A stretch of 64,000 nucleotides of DNA from Diphasiastrum complanatum (GCA_029204225.1 CM055097.1:9301593-9365592); one strand, 5' to 3'. Positions 48,338 to 61,446 are shown, counted from the first letter of the stretch. Made by a program: numbers and translations. The notes: generated from the sequence alone by a model not told the origin.

Positions 48338-48871
48338 CGCCAACCTTCACGCTCTCCTCATAATCAACGTCAGACACCACTTCATTGTATTTGCATCTAC
48401 TAATGTAAATAATACATATAAACTTCAGATCAAACATAGAAGAACAACATTATTATTGATTCAATCAATCAAACTCAAAGCCCAATAACTTGCTCTTCCT
48501 TTATGGTTCATCAGTGTACTGATTCAGGAAGAATGCGACTCTGTCTGCATTTAGACTTGTACTATTAATCATTATTTGATTACAGTTCCAAAAAATTTGA
48601 GTCTTGTCATATTGTTTTGAATGCATCAGTTCGTTCTGTTCTGATCAGTTGATTCATGCTATGTAGATTAAGTTATTTGTAGATTAAATTTTTTTTACAA
48701 CTATTAATGTGTGTCGATCATAAGCTCTAGCTCTAAGTTCCTTGCGCTTCCGTAAAGCACATCATTTGTGTAGGCCTACGGTTACCATGGTGCACGCACC
48801 GAGGGATCGGCGAGACCCTGTTGTTTTGGCATTTCCATTATGTACCACCATTATCATATCCATTCCCAACA
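48338..48871 (+). repeat. Copia LTR end (plus orientation)
   Basis: Ends CATTCCCAACA immediately before a perfect initiator-Met PBS, which marks an LTR 3' end. The start of the LTR is not defined; the 71-bp repeats may lie in its U3. CACCGAGGGATCGGCGAGACCC near 48798 is a GC-rich hairpin-like stretch. Confidence 0.6.
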
Positions 48872-48884
48872 TGGTATCAGAGCC
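48872..48884 (+). other. Primer-binding site (tRNA-iMet)
   Basis: TGGTATCAGAGCC directly after an LTR-like CA end. The body that should follow was not recognised; the next 600 bp lacks gag. Confidence 0.85.
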
Positions 48885-49547
48885 AAGTGGGGGTGTCCTT
48901 CGCCCTGTTCTTGCTTGAGTGGAGTTGTTGGAGGATGCAAGCTACGCACAAAGTGACTGCTTCCGTGAAAGCACCAAAAAGAGTGCATTTGTCCCATAAG
49001 TAATGGAGACTAAAACATCACCCACATATAAGCTCAAAGTAGACATAATACCCTTGTATCCTGGTACCATCCCTTTTGGGGTCAAGTGGGAAAAAGGTGG
49101 GTGGCTAGGCGGTGGGTATGGGATCTCACGCGCGGCCTGTAGGTGTGCACAATGCACGACATCGTCTATTGGACCGGATTGTTGCCACTTTTCATTGTCG
49201 ACAAACTCTAACATTATGTTGGTTTTAAAAGAAGTTGTTATTGTAGAAAATTATCTAGTGAGCTACGATCATGATCTATTATAGATTGAAATAAACATAG
49301 ATGCAGTAGCTAACTATTTTACAAACTTTTCAAGTCTAGTTCTTTTTTGAATAAAATAACATGCATTCCCTAGTTTCAATTATTGTTTTCTATTTTTTTT
49401 TCTTATCCATATTTTGAGCAAATGTATGATCTTTCATGATGTCTGAATTAGTTTTTATTTTGGAATTTCAAGATATTATTTCTTAGCTATTTTAATTAAA
49501 ATGGGTAGGTGTGGTGACAGAGTGCTACACATTTATCATTTTCAACA
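48885..49547. other. Spacer ending in a second LTR-like end
   Basis: Leader-like sequence to about 49280, then AT-rich text ending TTTTCAACA at 49547, which looks like another LTR 3' end next to a degenerate PBS. No coding sequence was recognised. Confidence 0.4.
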
Positions 49548-51720
49548 TGGCATTAGAGCTATGTTACAGAATTCAGCGTAGGCCCTAATCTGAATAAAAG
49601 TATTGATTCTCACAAAAATTTATTTGTTTGATTTCTATCAAAATAGTACTATGCATCATATATCTACTCACAATTTCAGATTGGAAATTCATTGGTTTTG
49701 ATTTCTCTCAAGATAATATCATACCACAACTTATTCATTGTTAGTCGATTTAGCAATGGATTTGACATCATCAAATTTATCTTTCATTAATAAGTTGGAT
49801 GGTGATACTTATCATATGTATTCAAATGTTCAAGATGAAAGTTATTTCACTAGCTTATAGGATGTCGTTGAAGGTAGGGAGCTTAAACCTTTTATTGAAG
49901 AAGCTGCAATTACAAGATGGAGACAAAAGAATGGAAAGCCTTTTGCACTCATGATTCTCAATATCAAAGCTTCTCATATCAATCATATCAAGTCAACTAC
50001 AACCTCCAAGGAAGCTGAAAAATTAAGCACACTCTATGACATTAGAGATGTGACTTCCAAGCTTCATTTGGAAAATAACTTTTTCTCAATTAAAATGATT
50101 GATATAGAGTCTATTTTGAATCATCTAAGCAATTTCAAGAATTTCCTTGAATAGATGTTTACAATAGGTTTAGTCATAGTTCATTCAAAGGTGACTATGA
50201 TCCTTTTATCAAGCCTTACAAAAATTGGATAATGATAATTTCTATCCAACAAGATCTAACTCTATCTAGAGTATATTCTATGTTATTACAAGAAAAAATC
50301 AAAAGAAAAGGCTTATCGTCTACTTCAACTTCAGATTTGCATGCTCTTTACTCAAAGAAAGAGAACAAGAAAATGTTGAAAAAGCAACCAAGCACATATG
50401 TCAAATTCTAGCAAAATAACTCATGATTCAATCTCTCTAGCTTCTAAATAAGGATAATATTATAGGTACTACAAAAAAAAAAAACAAAGCTTCTAAGCCC
50501 AATGACAAAGAAGAAGATGAAAAAGCTTTCATGACAAAGACTAAAGATAAACTAGATAATGAATCTTGGTAGTTGACCTTGGGGGCTACCCAACACATGT
50601 GAAACCCTCATGACTAGTTTGAAGAGTACAACTCATTTAACACAAGCTCATTATTGTCTTGAAATCCAAATTTACAGAGACAAAGACAAGAGTCTACTAT
50701 ACATCACTCAACACAACTATATATTTAATATGCTTACTAAATACAATATGATGAACTACAAGCTCGTCTACTGACTTGTAGATCCAAATTTAAAGTTATC
50801 TAAAAAGTAGTGTCCTCGAACGATAGAGAAGAAGAAATAGATGAGAGATTATGCATACCATTCAATTATTGGGTCTCTCATGAATGTGATGGTCTACACT
50901 AGACTAGACATTGCATTCGCTATTAGCTCATTAAGCCAATTTACAAATCTGGCATAATCCATTGGAAGGCCCTTATTAGAGTCATTAGGTATGTTTGAGA
51001 AAACAAGGACTTCTACATATGTTATGAAAGAGTTAATACCAATCAACTCCATGTATTAAGTGGATACACATATGAAGTTGGGCAAGAGATATCGATACTT
51101 ATAAATCTACATCTAGATTTACCTCATGGCTCAACAATGATTTAATCTCTTGGAGCAGGTAAAAAATAGATCTCTATTACTCTATCGTCAACAATGATTT
51201 AATCTCTTAGAGCAGCTGAAAAACAAATCTCTATTACTCTATTGTCAACTAAAATATATCGCCATGGGTGAAAAATCTGTTTTCAAACATTGGCCTAAAA
51301 TAGAATGCATTGATAATTATTTTTTTGTGATAACCAAAGTGCCTTTGCATTATTTGTTAATCATGGATTTCAATTTAGGAGTATTCACATAGAAATAAAG
51401 TATCACTATGTTAGAAGCAGAGTTCTCAATAAGGACATGGCAGTAGATATATTTACTAAGGCATTATATACAGATTCATGTAGATGATTTAGTCCAATAT
51501 TAAAACTTAATTATCAATTCAAGCAGTTTTCTAAGACATGGACTGGTCAAAAACTTAAGACCCTGAACACATACAATGGGGGAGAGTATTTGTCAGACGA
51601 AATGTTCGACTACATGCGGCATTTATCATCAGTTCACCACTAGGTACACACCACAATAGAATAAAGTAGCCGAGAAAGAATCTTCATTGGATACTCGACA
51701 TCACAATTTTATGACTTCAA
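49548..51720 (+). mobile_element. Eroded Ty1/copia element H (PBS, gag, protease, RNase H, integrase scraps)
   Basis: PBS-like TGGCATTAGAGC (49548-49559, two mismatches to the iMet site), then gag from ATG 49756. A protease trace near 50575 reads LTLGATQHM where DSGAT is expected. RNase H traces run from 50860 to 51480 (HIEIKYHYVRSRVL, DIFTKAL), then an integrase scrap (NGGEYLSDEMFDYMR) at about 51575. RNase H before integrase is the wrong order, so pieces of two copies or a rearrangement are present. Stops are frequent. Confidence 0.7.
49756..50450 (+). pseudogene. Copia gag (UBN2-type), element H
   Basis: MDLTSSNLSFINKLDGDTYH start, VVEGRELKPFIEEAAITRWR, KNGKPFALMILNIKASHINH and TTSKEAEKLSTLYDIRD. 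This is the usual copia gag layout (kLdG.nY..W...; W...d..A...I; tAkE.W..L). TAG at about 49858 and others interrupt it. No zinc knuckle is visible. Confidence 0.7.
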
Positions 51721-52289
51721 GCAGACCAATGTAGGAGTTCATTCCAACGACTCTCATCACCATCGACAGGCTTCGACCTGCAACTGTTCTGACAACAATC
51801 GAAGATACCCATGTCGCACCGCAAGGAGAATCATCATCTCAGCAACCATTTATTGTTCGAAGGTCTACTCAACATCAACATGAGCCTGATCGTTATATTC
51901 CTCAGGCATTCATCAGTTATGATGAACCGACCGCAGTATCCCTTGTCTAGACCACACTCTAGACCTTGTCTAGATGAAATCCATCTGCCTGCCACAAGAT
52001 CCACCAACACTAAATTTGGCTTTGATTGGCTTTACGAGCATCAAAATATGGTAAATTTTGTGGTTTTGGCCTTTAATAGTCCCGAAGTATAAAATGGTGA
52101 AGATTTCACTTGAAATAGAGAATCTCCATGAGAAATAATACTTCTTTATTCGCCTTATTGTCTAAGAAATTTGCCAGCGAGCCACTGCCAAAAAATTTGC
52201 TGAAATTGGGGCCTTTTTTACCACCAAAAATCTCTTTTTGTGAATTCTAATGTCAAATAGTGGTTGTCTAATCATTGTGTATCAACAAC
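51721..52289 (+). other. Copia integrase-RT linker scrap and spacer
   Basis: 51730-51950 encodes QQPFIVRRSTQHQHEPDRYI, which resembles the Pro/Ser/Arg linker between copia integrase and RT (RRSsR...PdRY). The remainder to 52289 has no recognised content. Confidence 0.45.
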
Positions 52290-52689
52290 TGGATAGAAAG
52301 GATGCTTATTTTGAAAGCGTAGTTGCTGAAGCAGCTAACCGGCAAGACTAGAGAGTCCACTGAAGTGGAGGTGTTGAAAGGTGCGAGTGAAGCAACACTT
52401 AAATTGCTAAAAGCAAAGAATGCTAACTTGTGTGATAGGTTGTTGAATGTGTAAGGCCACTTGGCAGTGACTAAATGTGAGTCCTACCAGTTAGAGAGTG
52501 AGGTTCCATGATATCAGGCCGCTTATACCACAATGGCTATCCAAGCTACAAAGATTACCAAGCTGATTGACCAACTGACGACCTCCTTGGAGGAGATTGT
52601 GAAGGATTTCAAATCATTCAAGATCCAATCCATGTCCCTGATCTTTGGGTACAATAAGGAGCAAACCAACAATCCTCCAACAATAGGAA

Positions 52690-52926
52690 ACTTCTAGATC
52701 TATTCCAAACGCTACACAAAATAGACTAGATTCTATGTACCAAAATATTCAAATTCGAATCTTCCCAAACTCAAACTACTTACTTTTCCCACACTTTTTA
52801 AAAGTGGTAATTCAAATGAACTTAGACTAAAATAACTTCATAATGTTTATCTCTAAGTCTAAGATGCATATTGGCCTAAATTGCCAAATGAACTAAACAT
52901 TACTAAACTAGTTGATATTTTTCACA
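52690..52926 (-). repeat. Truncated 3' LTR of element I
   Basis: Matches 56815-57039 of the right LTR (CTATGTACCAAAATATTC, TTTCCCACACTTT, TCTCTAAGTCTAAGATG, TTGGCCT, TAAACTAGTTGA) and ends TTTTTCACA at 52926. Its outer part, corresponding to U5, is missing. Confidence 0.75.
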
Positions 52927-55321
52927 CTCCCTCTTCAACTAGTTTTAGCATAGTTTTGATCATACTACTTTGATCCAACTTTAGAATGATCTCCATCCTA
53001 AGTATAGACTTAATTTTTAAGGTTTTAAAGTAGCTTCCATAATTGATATAAAGAATAGTGTCCAAGTTGGATGCTTCACTATTTCTTACGTCAATTTTAC
53101 ATGCCAAGATGTGACTAGAACATGAAGAACCAAATAGAATGTAAATGAAATGATTCCTCCATGATTTCAACTCTGAACTCTTTGGAAAATAACAGCAACC
53201 AAACAATAAATGTGAGTGACCAATAAATGCTTGCATGTTTCCTCCATCTTTGTCCTTTCTTGATATGTCTAAACTCCATGAATGAGCCTCCATCTCCATC
53301 TTGCCACAAGAAACCATCAAACCTTGGAAATCCATGAGTAAGAGAGTACAACAATGATGCCTATCCAGCTCTATATGACTCCACATAGCTAATTGGTAGC
53401 ACTAGTCCTTCTTCAATATCCACTTGACACAAGAAAATGACCATAGATTCACCAAAATTGACAATCTCCAAGCATTGGCACAACATAGTTCAAACCTTGA
53501 GAACTTCGCCTAAGGCATGAATGAGTGATATAATGAACCTCCATTAGCTTCATTTCCATCAGCAAAACCAACCAAGAATGCTAGTACAACTCCAACATCA
53601 AAATGATGTAAAACAATGTAGCTAGTTTCACCATATCTTGACAATTTGCACACATTCACATGAAATTGCTCAAACATGAGATAGAACAAGTAAAGTAAAC
53701 CTGAACAACACTTCCTTGTTGTTCCTTTGACCTTACTTGATTCTTCAAAAACCTACAAAAACTGGTCCATAACATCTTTTCTATTTGACTCTCCTTTGAT
53801 GTTCTTGACTAGCTCCAAATTGCCAACTTCCCTTTTGTCTTGTTGAAGCCCTTTGAGATCACCCTCTTGATCTTCCTCTTGACAATCAAAGATATGAATA
53901 TCTATCTTTAGACCTAAACCTCTGAAAATAATCCCTCTCAAACATATAATCTAGATCCAACAAGATATCATCAATGCTTGATCTCGACCTACCACAAAGG
54001 TTAGTGAAAACAATGCTACCATCATAAAGCAAAAGATAGATTCCAAACTTTCCATCCAACATGAAGTAGAGTAGATGAATATGATTATAAAAACTAATAA
54101 ATCCAGCCCTTTTGAGTTCATAACAAACCTCAATAAGCTCACTAGTGAGATCTGCCTTTTCTTGAAGAAATTGACTCTTGATTTGCTCCATGTAGTCTTC
54201 TCCAACCAAACCTTTAGCCATCTCGACCATGAGTGAACAATTCACCATAGCCATAGAATCCTTTGAGTTGATGAAGAGATGTGAGATCCATACCATGGAC
54301 CTTCCCAATTACCAATCTTCCATTGCCCTTTCCTTCACAAGACTCCCTCTTAATGATTGAATCATAAGAAGTAGAAAGCTCAAAAACATTAGAAGCCATG
54401 AAAAAAATCATTAGTACCTTCAACATAAGGATGATTGAAGTACTCTCTTTTTTCAAACAAGAACTTCTACTCAATAATTTAGGTGATCACTCATATGATA
54501 ATGATTCTCCCTCACTATCATTCACAATGACATGATTCAAAGTACATCATACTTTGAATACTTCACATACTTCTTTTCTTCTTGACTTGTGACTATCTCC
54601 CTCACCAAGTCTCATGATAGAACCACTTGGTCTACTCTCTTTATAAAGACATGTGACACCACTTGTTGGACAAATGACCTTATTGGAATCATAACAAAGA
54701 AATGTAGAAGAACCACCTCCTTCATGCGTGCACCTAGCAACATTTTTTTCCATATGATCAAAGAAATCATTAGCAACAACCTTTTTCAAGGAAGAACCTT
54801 CACCACCTCCATTGATGAAGTTAGCTTTTTCCTTAACTTTTTCATGCTTGCACTTGCCATGAAGAACCATCATTATCCTCATAGGTAGCCAAGTTAGCAC
54901 AAAGATGACCATCTCCAAGAAGCATATTAGATCTTAACCTAGATCTAGCATAAGAAAACTTGTTAGACTTTGCATAAGATCCACCAATCTTATTGATGCT
55001 AAAAGAGAACTTTGGAAAGTTGAGACCAATCTCCTTTTCCAATCCACCCTTTTTGTTAGTCATAACAAAAGCATGCTTCCTTGGGCAACGCATCATGCCC
55101 ACAAAAGCTCGAGCATCTTGCCTATGTAAAAGTATTATGAACATGGGCAAGAAATCAAATGTATGCACGACAAAGCATTGAGCATGAGAATTTACACCCT
55201 TTTGAACCCTACCCTCCATGCTCTTGAACACTATGTCCCTCAATAGCATAAAGCCCCCCGCACACAACCTTCTATCAACTAGGCATAAAATAAGGTTATG
55301 ATTCATGTTAATCTTGTTCAC
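52927..55321 (-). pseudogene. Unrecognised frames in place of pol in element I
   Basis: Minus-strand frames at 55321-54842, 54918-54547, 54474-54214, 54308-53886 and 53386-52922 are partly overlapping and encode complex, non-repetitive text: LLGDGHLCANLATYEDNDGS; VANDFFDHMEKNVARCTHEG; SNVFELSTSYDSIIKRESCE; EMAKGLVGEDYMEQIKSQFL with ADLTSELIEVCYELKRAGFI; DGKFGIYLLLYDGSIVF. None contains retroviral motifs. They may be remnants of a captured host gene or a long decayed gag extension. Confidence 0.4.
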
Positions 55322-55364
55322 TTAAGGTGTATTGCCTCATGTAATCAAAACTCGTGGCCTTTTG

Positions 55365-56177
55365 CTACATGGCCAAGCATTCCAAATTCCAAGACATGAT
55401 GTCTTTGAGCTTAGCAAAATGCCCTTTGATTCCACAATAAAAGCATTTTAACTTTGACTTATCTTTCTTCTTGCCAAAAGAGGAAGCCTCACATTGATCT
55501 TGCCCTTTAGACCACTTGCCTTTGCCTTTGTCCTTGAACTTGCCTTTGATGAACATAGCCTCCTCTTCATATTGAGATGTTGATGTAGATCCACCTCCTC
55601 TTGATTGAAGCCTATACTCCTCATTCACCAAGATCTCTTGCAAATCCACAATACTTGGCAAAGTCTTTTGAAAAGCAAATCTTTAAACAAGATTAGCATG
55701 ATCATCCAACAAGCCATTAAGTATAACTTGAACAAGTTCTAGCTCCTTAATGCTTTCATCAATACATGCTAACTCATCATTGAATACTTTAACCCTCAAA
55801 ACAAAAGCATGAGTACTCTCTTCCTTCTTTTGCAAACTTTGAAAGATTTTCCTCCTAAGAGTAAGCACTCTTGATGTAGACTTGGATTCATAAAGCTTCT
55901 TCAAAGCTTCCCAAGCCTCCAAAGATGATGTGCACTTACCAACTTCCTTGAGAAGCTCATTGGTAACATTCATCTTAATCATGTGTAGTGCTTTCTTTGC
56001 TCTCTTGTCATACCTCACTTGATCTTGAGGTGCTTGAGGCATCTCCTCCACACCTGCAACAATCTCCATCAAATCATTCATCTCCAATAAGGACTCCATC
56101 CTCACCTTCCAAGTAAAATAGTTGATTGAGGTAAGCTTGTCATTGCCCTCCAACATAAAGCCTCCACTTGTAGCCAT
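55365..56177 (-). pseudogene. Copia gag (UBN2-type) with degenerate zinc knuckle, element I
   Basis: Start ATG at 56177: MATSGGFMLEGNDKLTSINY, then FTWKVRMESLLEMNDLMEIV, KRAKKALHMIKMNVTNELLK, SSLEAWEALKKLYESKSTSR and LELVQVILNGLLDDHANLV. A stop and frame change lie at 55683. The second part has the Lys-rich linker (FKDKGKGKWSKGQDQ) and the knuckle CFYCGIKGHFAKLK, in which the last Cys is Lys. Capsid assembly is the expected role; the product is broken in two. Confidence 0.88.
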
Positions 56178-56449
56178 ATTGAAGTGACCTAATCTTCTCT
56201 TTCAACCTGTTCCAATACACAAAGCACTCACTCTCTTGAATGTCAACAAATGAACAAAAGAAGAAAGCACAAAGATATGGAACCTCTTGAATCTCTTCTA
56301 GCACTTCTAACTAGAAAATCAACACATAGAATAGTGAAATCTTGATCAACCTATGATCTATCCTCAATCTAATGATTCTTGCCACTTCCTAAGATTGAGA
56401 CATACTCAAATGAAGTTCAGTAACCTCACAAACTAGAGATCCAAGCAAG
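56178..56449 (-). other. Leader of element I
   Basis: Matches the segment just upstream of the gag at 63424 (TTCTATGTGTTGATTT, AGTGCTAGAAGAGA, CTTTGTG..TTGGAACAGGTT), read in the opposite orientation. No canonical initiator-Met PBS is seen next to the LTR. Confidence 0.55.
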
Positions 56450-57039
56450 CCAACAATCCTGCCAATGTAGAAAAATCACCATCTACATACAAAATGAGAT
56501 GCAAACTCTAAGAGATACTGATCAAACATGAACCAAAACATAAAATATGATTACTGTCCATATAATTACAGTACCCTACTATATTTCACACATGTGGAAC
56601 CAAAAATAACAATAATTGGCCATTCTACACATAGAATTGCAAGATAACATCAAGACAGTGCACCAATGAGTAGGACCCAAAGAGAACCATGTATAATGAT
56701 GAAATGAGAGAGAGAGAAGAGAAGAGAGAAGATGTTTCTCTCCATGAGTTACATCCATTTATAGCAAGTCCAAACCCTATTTGGCCACTTGGCTTTCCCT
56801 CCAAAATGTAAACCCTACTATTTTTGGGTCTATATTCAATGTACCCAAAGTTCAAATTTGAATATCTCTCAAACTTGACTACCAACTTTCCCACACTTTC
56901 AAAAAGTGTTTATTAAATGTATTTAAAACTAATATAACTTGAAAAAGTTTGTCTCTAGGTCTAAAATGAGTTTTGGCCTCATATTGACAATCTACCAAAA
57001 TATGACTAAACTAGACTAAACTAGTTGAAATCTCTCACA
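56450..57039 (-). repeat. 5' LTR of element I
   Basis: Minus strand begins TGTGAGAGATTTC (57039) and is recognisable to about 56466-56450 (TTTTTCTACATTGG). It shares TTCCCACACTTTC, CCCAAAAATAGTAGGGTT-type and CACACATGTGG phrases with the LTR at 59833-60470. A short GA-rich stretch is at 56706-56735. Confidence 0.75.
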
Positions 57040-57389
57040 GAGATGACCAACATGTTGAAAGCAGAGCACTTGAAACGATGCCACAGTTCATACAAGGCCT
57101 CCAAGTTGCTTAATGAGAATACACACCTGAAGATGGAAGTTAGGAAGCTGAGAGCACTTGTGAGTGGCGAGAAAGATCTAGCTAGCCATGAGTCTCTTTA
57201 GGGTCAGCTTTTGCTTATGGTTGTTAATCATGGGTATCAACTCTATCAGGAGATATCATTTTGATATTTGTTTTAGTCTGAACATGAAATCACTTGCCTG
57301 TGTGGTGTATGAAAGATAACCACCATAGGTAGTTAGTGAAATAGTTTTTTTTCCCCCTCTTGCATGAGGGAATGTGCTCGTTTCACAAT

Positions 57390-58600
<1,211 letters not shown>

Positions 58601-59135
58601 CATGTGTCCTTTTGGTTGCATCAAGGCATTCAAACCAATAGCAGAGAATGAGATGGAAAAAAGAATAAAAAAGATCAGAAGTGACAATGGAGGAGAATAT
58701 AGAAATATGAAATTTGATAACTTTTGCACAAAACATGGGATCGGTAGAGAATTTACTATTCCATACACCCCACTACAAAATGAGGTTACTAAAAACAAAG
58801 AACAATCATGAAAATGGTAAGATGCATGTTGCAAGAGGGAGACTTACCAAAGTTTATGTGGGCATAAGCTGTGGCAACTACATGTTACATCATCAATCGG
58901 TTCCCAACTAAGGTAATGGATGGACAAAATCCATGCAAAATGTGGTATGGGAGAAAACCCAAGATGAACTATCTTAGGCTATTCGGATGTACCCACATAC
59001 CCAACGAGAAGAGGAAGAAATTAGACCCAAAGGGGGTCAAACGCATCTTTGTGGGCTATCCAAAGGGAACCAAGGGGTATAAACTCCACAATACAATCAC
59101 AAAAGCATTCATCACAGTCACGGATTGAATTTTGA
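58601..59135 (+). pseudogene. Copia integrase core and C-terminus, fragment K
   Basis: KIRSDNGGEYRNMKFDNFCT then HGIGREFTIPYTPLQNEV (second Asp block; the Gly-Val-Ala-Glu motif has decayed to NEVTKN), then after a frame change TTCYIINRFPTKVMDGQNP, WYGRKPKMNYLRLFGC and KKLDPKGVKRIFVGYPKGTK. RT does not follow. Frames change at about 58800 and 58880. Confidence 0.88.
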
Positions 59136-59239
59136 TGAAGACTCCAAGATAGAGATAGATAGCTCAATATAGAGGGCAATCAAGAATGTTTGAACACCAA
59201 CCCATCATAATTATAAAGCAATCATGATTTCATACAATA

Positions 59240-59784
59240 ATGAAGCCATTCAACAATAGGAAGTGGATAGGAACAATGATGAAAATGAAGGGCAAGTGCA
59301 GGCTGATGCAAAGCAAATCAGTGGAGGAGGAGGCAGATGATCATGAGAAGGAACACTTTAAGGGATCAATAGATGAAAGTATTGTTGAATCAAGTGAAAA
59401 CTCTATCCGCACCAATTTAGTCTTTCAATCTAAACCATTTTCGGGGGAGAAGAAAGAGAAAAAACCCACCAAAGTTGTAGATGACTGGCTAACCAAGTGG
59501 ACTGGTAATCTACACACTATTCCTGAAGATAAAAAGATTGAGAGTGTTATTATGTTCTTCCAAGGGAAAGTTTCATCCTGGTGGCGTGACCTACAACCAA
59601 AACCTACCACATGGGAAGAGTTCATGGAAGTGTTCAGAAAGTCGTTTGTGGTTGTAGATCACTCGAACATCTACCAAAGATTTGTCAACTGCAAAATGGA
59701 TACTCGGAGTTTGGACTCATACGTGCAAGATTATATGGATTTATGGAATAAATTTCCCTCACTCGATGCAAAACTGGCACTGTG
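59240..59784 (+). pseudogene. Ty3/gypsy gag capsid fragment L
   Basis: From about 59430 the frame has SKPFSGEKKEKKPTKVVDDW, ESVIMFFQGKVSSWWRDLQP, TTWEEFMEVFRKSF, RFVNCKMDTRSLDSYVQDYM and DLWNKF, the gypsy capsid pattern (pF.G....v..Wl; A..Ww....tW.eF...F). It ends at a TGA at 59782. The N-terminal 60 residues are acidic and unassigned. It directly follows a copia integrase, so the junction is a recombination or insertion point. Confidence 0.75.
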
Positions 59785-59832
59785 ACAGTTTAGGTCTGCC
59801 TGCAAATTGTCAGAATGAGTACAAGCGTAATG

Positions 59833-60470
59833 TGTGAAAGATTCAACTAGTTTGATCATATTTGCTATATTTTCAAATTTGGCAAATTGGCCAACTTTAC
59901 TTTCATAATTAGAGATTGACTTTACAAAGTTCATTAGTCTAAATTTCACTTGAATAAACACTTTTTGAAAGTGTGGGAAAGTTAGAAGGTACTCGAGTTT
60001 GAGTAGATTCAAATTTAAATGTTGGGTACTTTGAATCTAGACCCAAAAATAGTAGGGTTAGCATTTTGGAGGGAAACCCAAGTGGCCAAATATGTTTTGG
60101 ACCTGTTATAAAAGGAGGAAACTCATGGAGAGACACATCTTCTCTCTTCCCTATCTCATTTCATGCTTATATATGGTTCTCTTGGGTTCTACTATCCATT
60201 GGTGCACTATACTTGTGATTGCATGCAATTCTATGTGTAGAATGATTTATAATTGTTATTTTTGATCACACGTGTGCTTGCTAGTTTTGTACGGACAACA
60301 ATAGTACTTTATCGTTTGATTCATGTTTGATCAAGTTCTATTAGAGTATGCATCTCCTTTTGTGTGCAGATGCTGATTTTTCTACATTGGTGAAATTGGT
60401 AGAGTATCTTCTTTTGTAACCGAAGATTAGGGACATGGATTGGGTCATAAATGATTTGAAATCCTTCACA
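59833..60470 (+). repeat. 5' LTR of copia element J, about 638 bp
   Basis: Starts TGTGAAAGATTCAAC and ends CCTTCACA, with inverted end bases, and is followed at once by the PBS. It matches the minus-strand LTR of element I over most of its length. It contains TATAAAAG and CACACGTGTG. Confidence 0.85.
60107..60114 (+). promoter_or_regulatory. TATA box of LTR J
   Basis: TATAAAAG within the LTR, preceded by GGCCAAATATG and followed by a purine-rich stretch; expected transcription start about 30 bp downstream. Confidence 0.65.
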
Positions 60471-60485
60471 TGGTATCAGAGCTTG
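60471..60485 (+). other. Primer-binding site of element J (tRNA-iMet)
   Basis: TGGTATCAGAGCTTG with no spacer after the LTR end CA. The first 12 bases match the plant initiator-Met site perfectly. Confidence 0.92.
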
Positions 60486-60868
60486 TTTTGCAAATTATGA
60501 AGGAGGAAATCACATCTATTAACGATTTGGTGAAGATATCAAGGCTAGAGCATGCTAGAGAGGATTCTACACCAAAATCGTGTTTTTTGCTTATGTAGAT
60601 TGGATCTTTTGTAGATCAAAACCCTATATAGGTTCACAAACTTGATCAATTTTGATTTTTGATTTCACATACTGAATTTGGCCATTTTTGGATCATTGGA
60701 TCAGCCTAAGTAGTGGTTAATAGATTGCATATCAAATTTTCAACATTTCCATGTAGATTTGGAATAGTCAATCTTTTGTGATTTTGTCAAAACCCTAATT
60801 CTGATTGGATCTCTAGATAGTGAGGGACTTATGAGAGTACTAGGAGAATTGAAGTGGATTCAATTCAA

Positions 60869-60996
60869 GGATCCAACATAGGTAGAGTCAACTATTTACA
60901 AAGTATAGGTTTCTAAAGTGGTGTTAATGCAAAAGAATTGGAGAGCAATCGTTTAACATTTGTAGATCCATTTCCTACTTAAGATTTTTATGATGG
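60869..60996. repeat. Direct repeat C (partner at 61939-62066)
   Basis: GGATCCAACATAGGTAGAG... through TTTATGATGG, about 127 bp, shared with 61939-62066 with about ten differences (GTATAGGTTTCTAAAGTGG, GTGTTAATGCAAAAGAATTG). Confidence 0.85.
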
Positions 60997-61446
60997 TGCT
61001 TTAGTAATCAATGAGGGTTACATTTTGTTTATGGGTCTTGTTGAGATCCTCACATATTTTTGGGAGCTTGGAAGACATTCAAAGAGACCAAGGGAGTCAA
61101 TCTTCAAGCAACAAAGTTTTCAAAGTTTTGGCAAAGGTTATCATGCCTACATTATTTGATTCAAGGGGAGTCAAGTTGTTTCATCCAAAGGAAGTCATGG
61201 CATCAGGTGATATGTTGCACTCATGGAAGTTACACATATGCACTAAGAGACATGAAAACAAAAGAAAGAAATTGAGAAGTCATATAATTCATATGAACAT
61301 ACGAAGGAGGTCTACATTGAGTAATGAAGACATCAAGATCAGATGATCATGGATCATACACCAGAGTTGAAGATCTTTAGTGCAGGAGCATTACATACAT
61401 GCATACTTATTTTATGCATACTTGTTGTTATTACAATGTAAACATT

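Larger units (their letters stand above)
52690..57039 (-). mobile_element. Gag-only LTR element I (non-autonomous copia relative)
   Basis: A full 5' LTR on the right (about 56450-57039), leader, copia-type gag (56177-55365), then about 2.4 kb of minus-strand frames with no pol motif, and a truncated 3' LTR on the left (about 52690-52926). Gag is closely related to that at 63424-64000, and the LTR to that at 59833-60470. Lack of integrase, RT and RNase H makes it non-autonomous. Confidence 0.75.
52290..57230 (+). pseudogene. Coiled-coil reading frame interrupted by LTR element I
   Basis: The left part (52350-52690) has VEVLKGASEATLKLLKAKNA, TKITKLIDQLTTSLEEIVKD and FKIQSMSLIFGYNKEQTN. The right part (57040-57199) resumes as EMTNMLKAEHLKRCHSSYKA, then LLNENTHLKMEVRKLRALVS, and ends at TAG. 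Both are plus-strand heptad-rich sequence and together look like one coiled-coil protein split by the 4.35-kb insertion. At least three stops lie in the left part. It resembles the coiled-coil frames at 15.9-16.6 kb and 21.5-22.4 kb in style; the family is unknown. Confidence 0.45.

Noticed and set aside
48796-48825. GC-rich segment before the PBS as a tRNA gene
   Set aside because: Too short, lacks A and B boxes and a cloverleaf; it lies inside an LTR end.
52922-53386. 154-codon minus-strand frame as an independent host gene
   Set aside because: It runs into the LTR of element I at its 3' end and has no recognisable domain.
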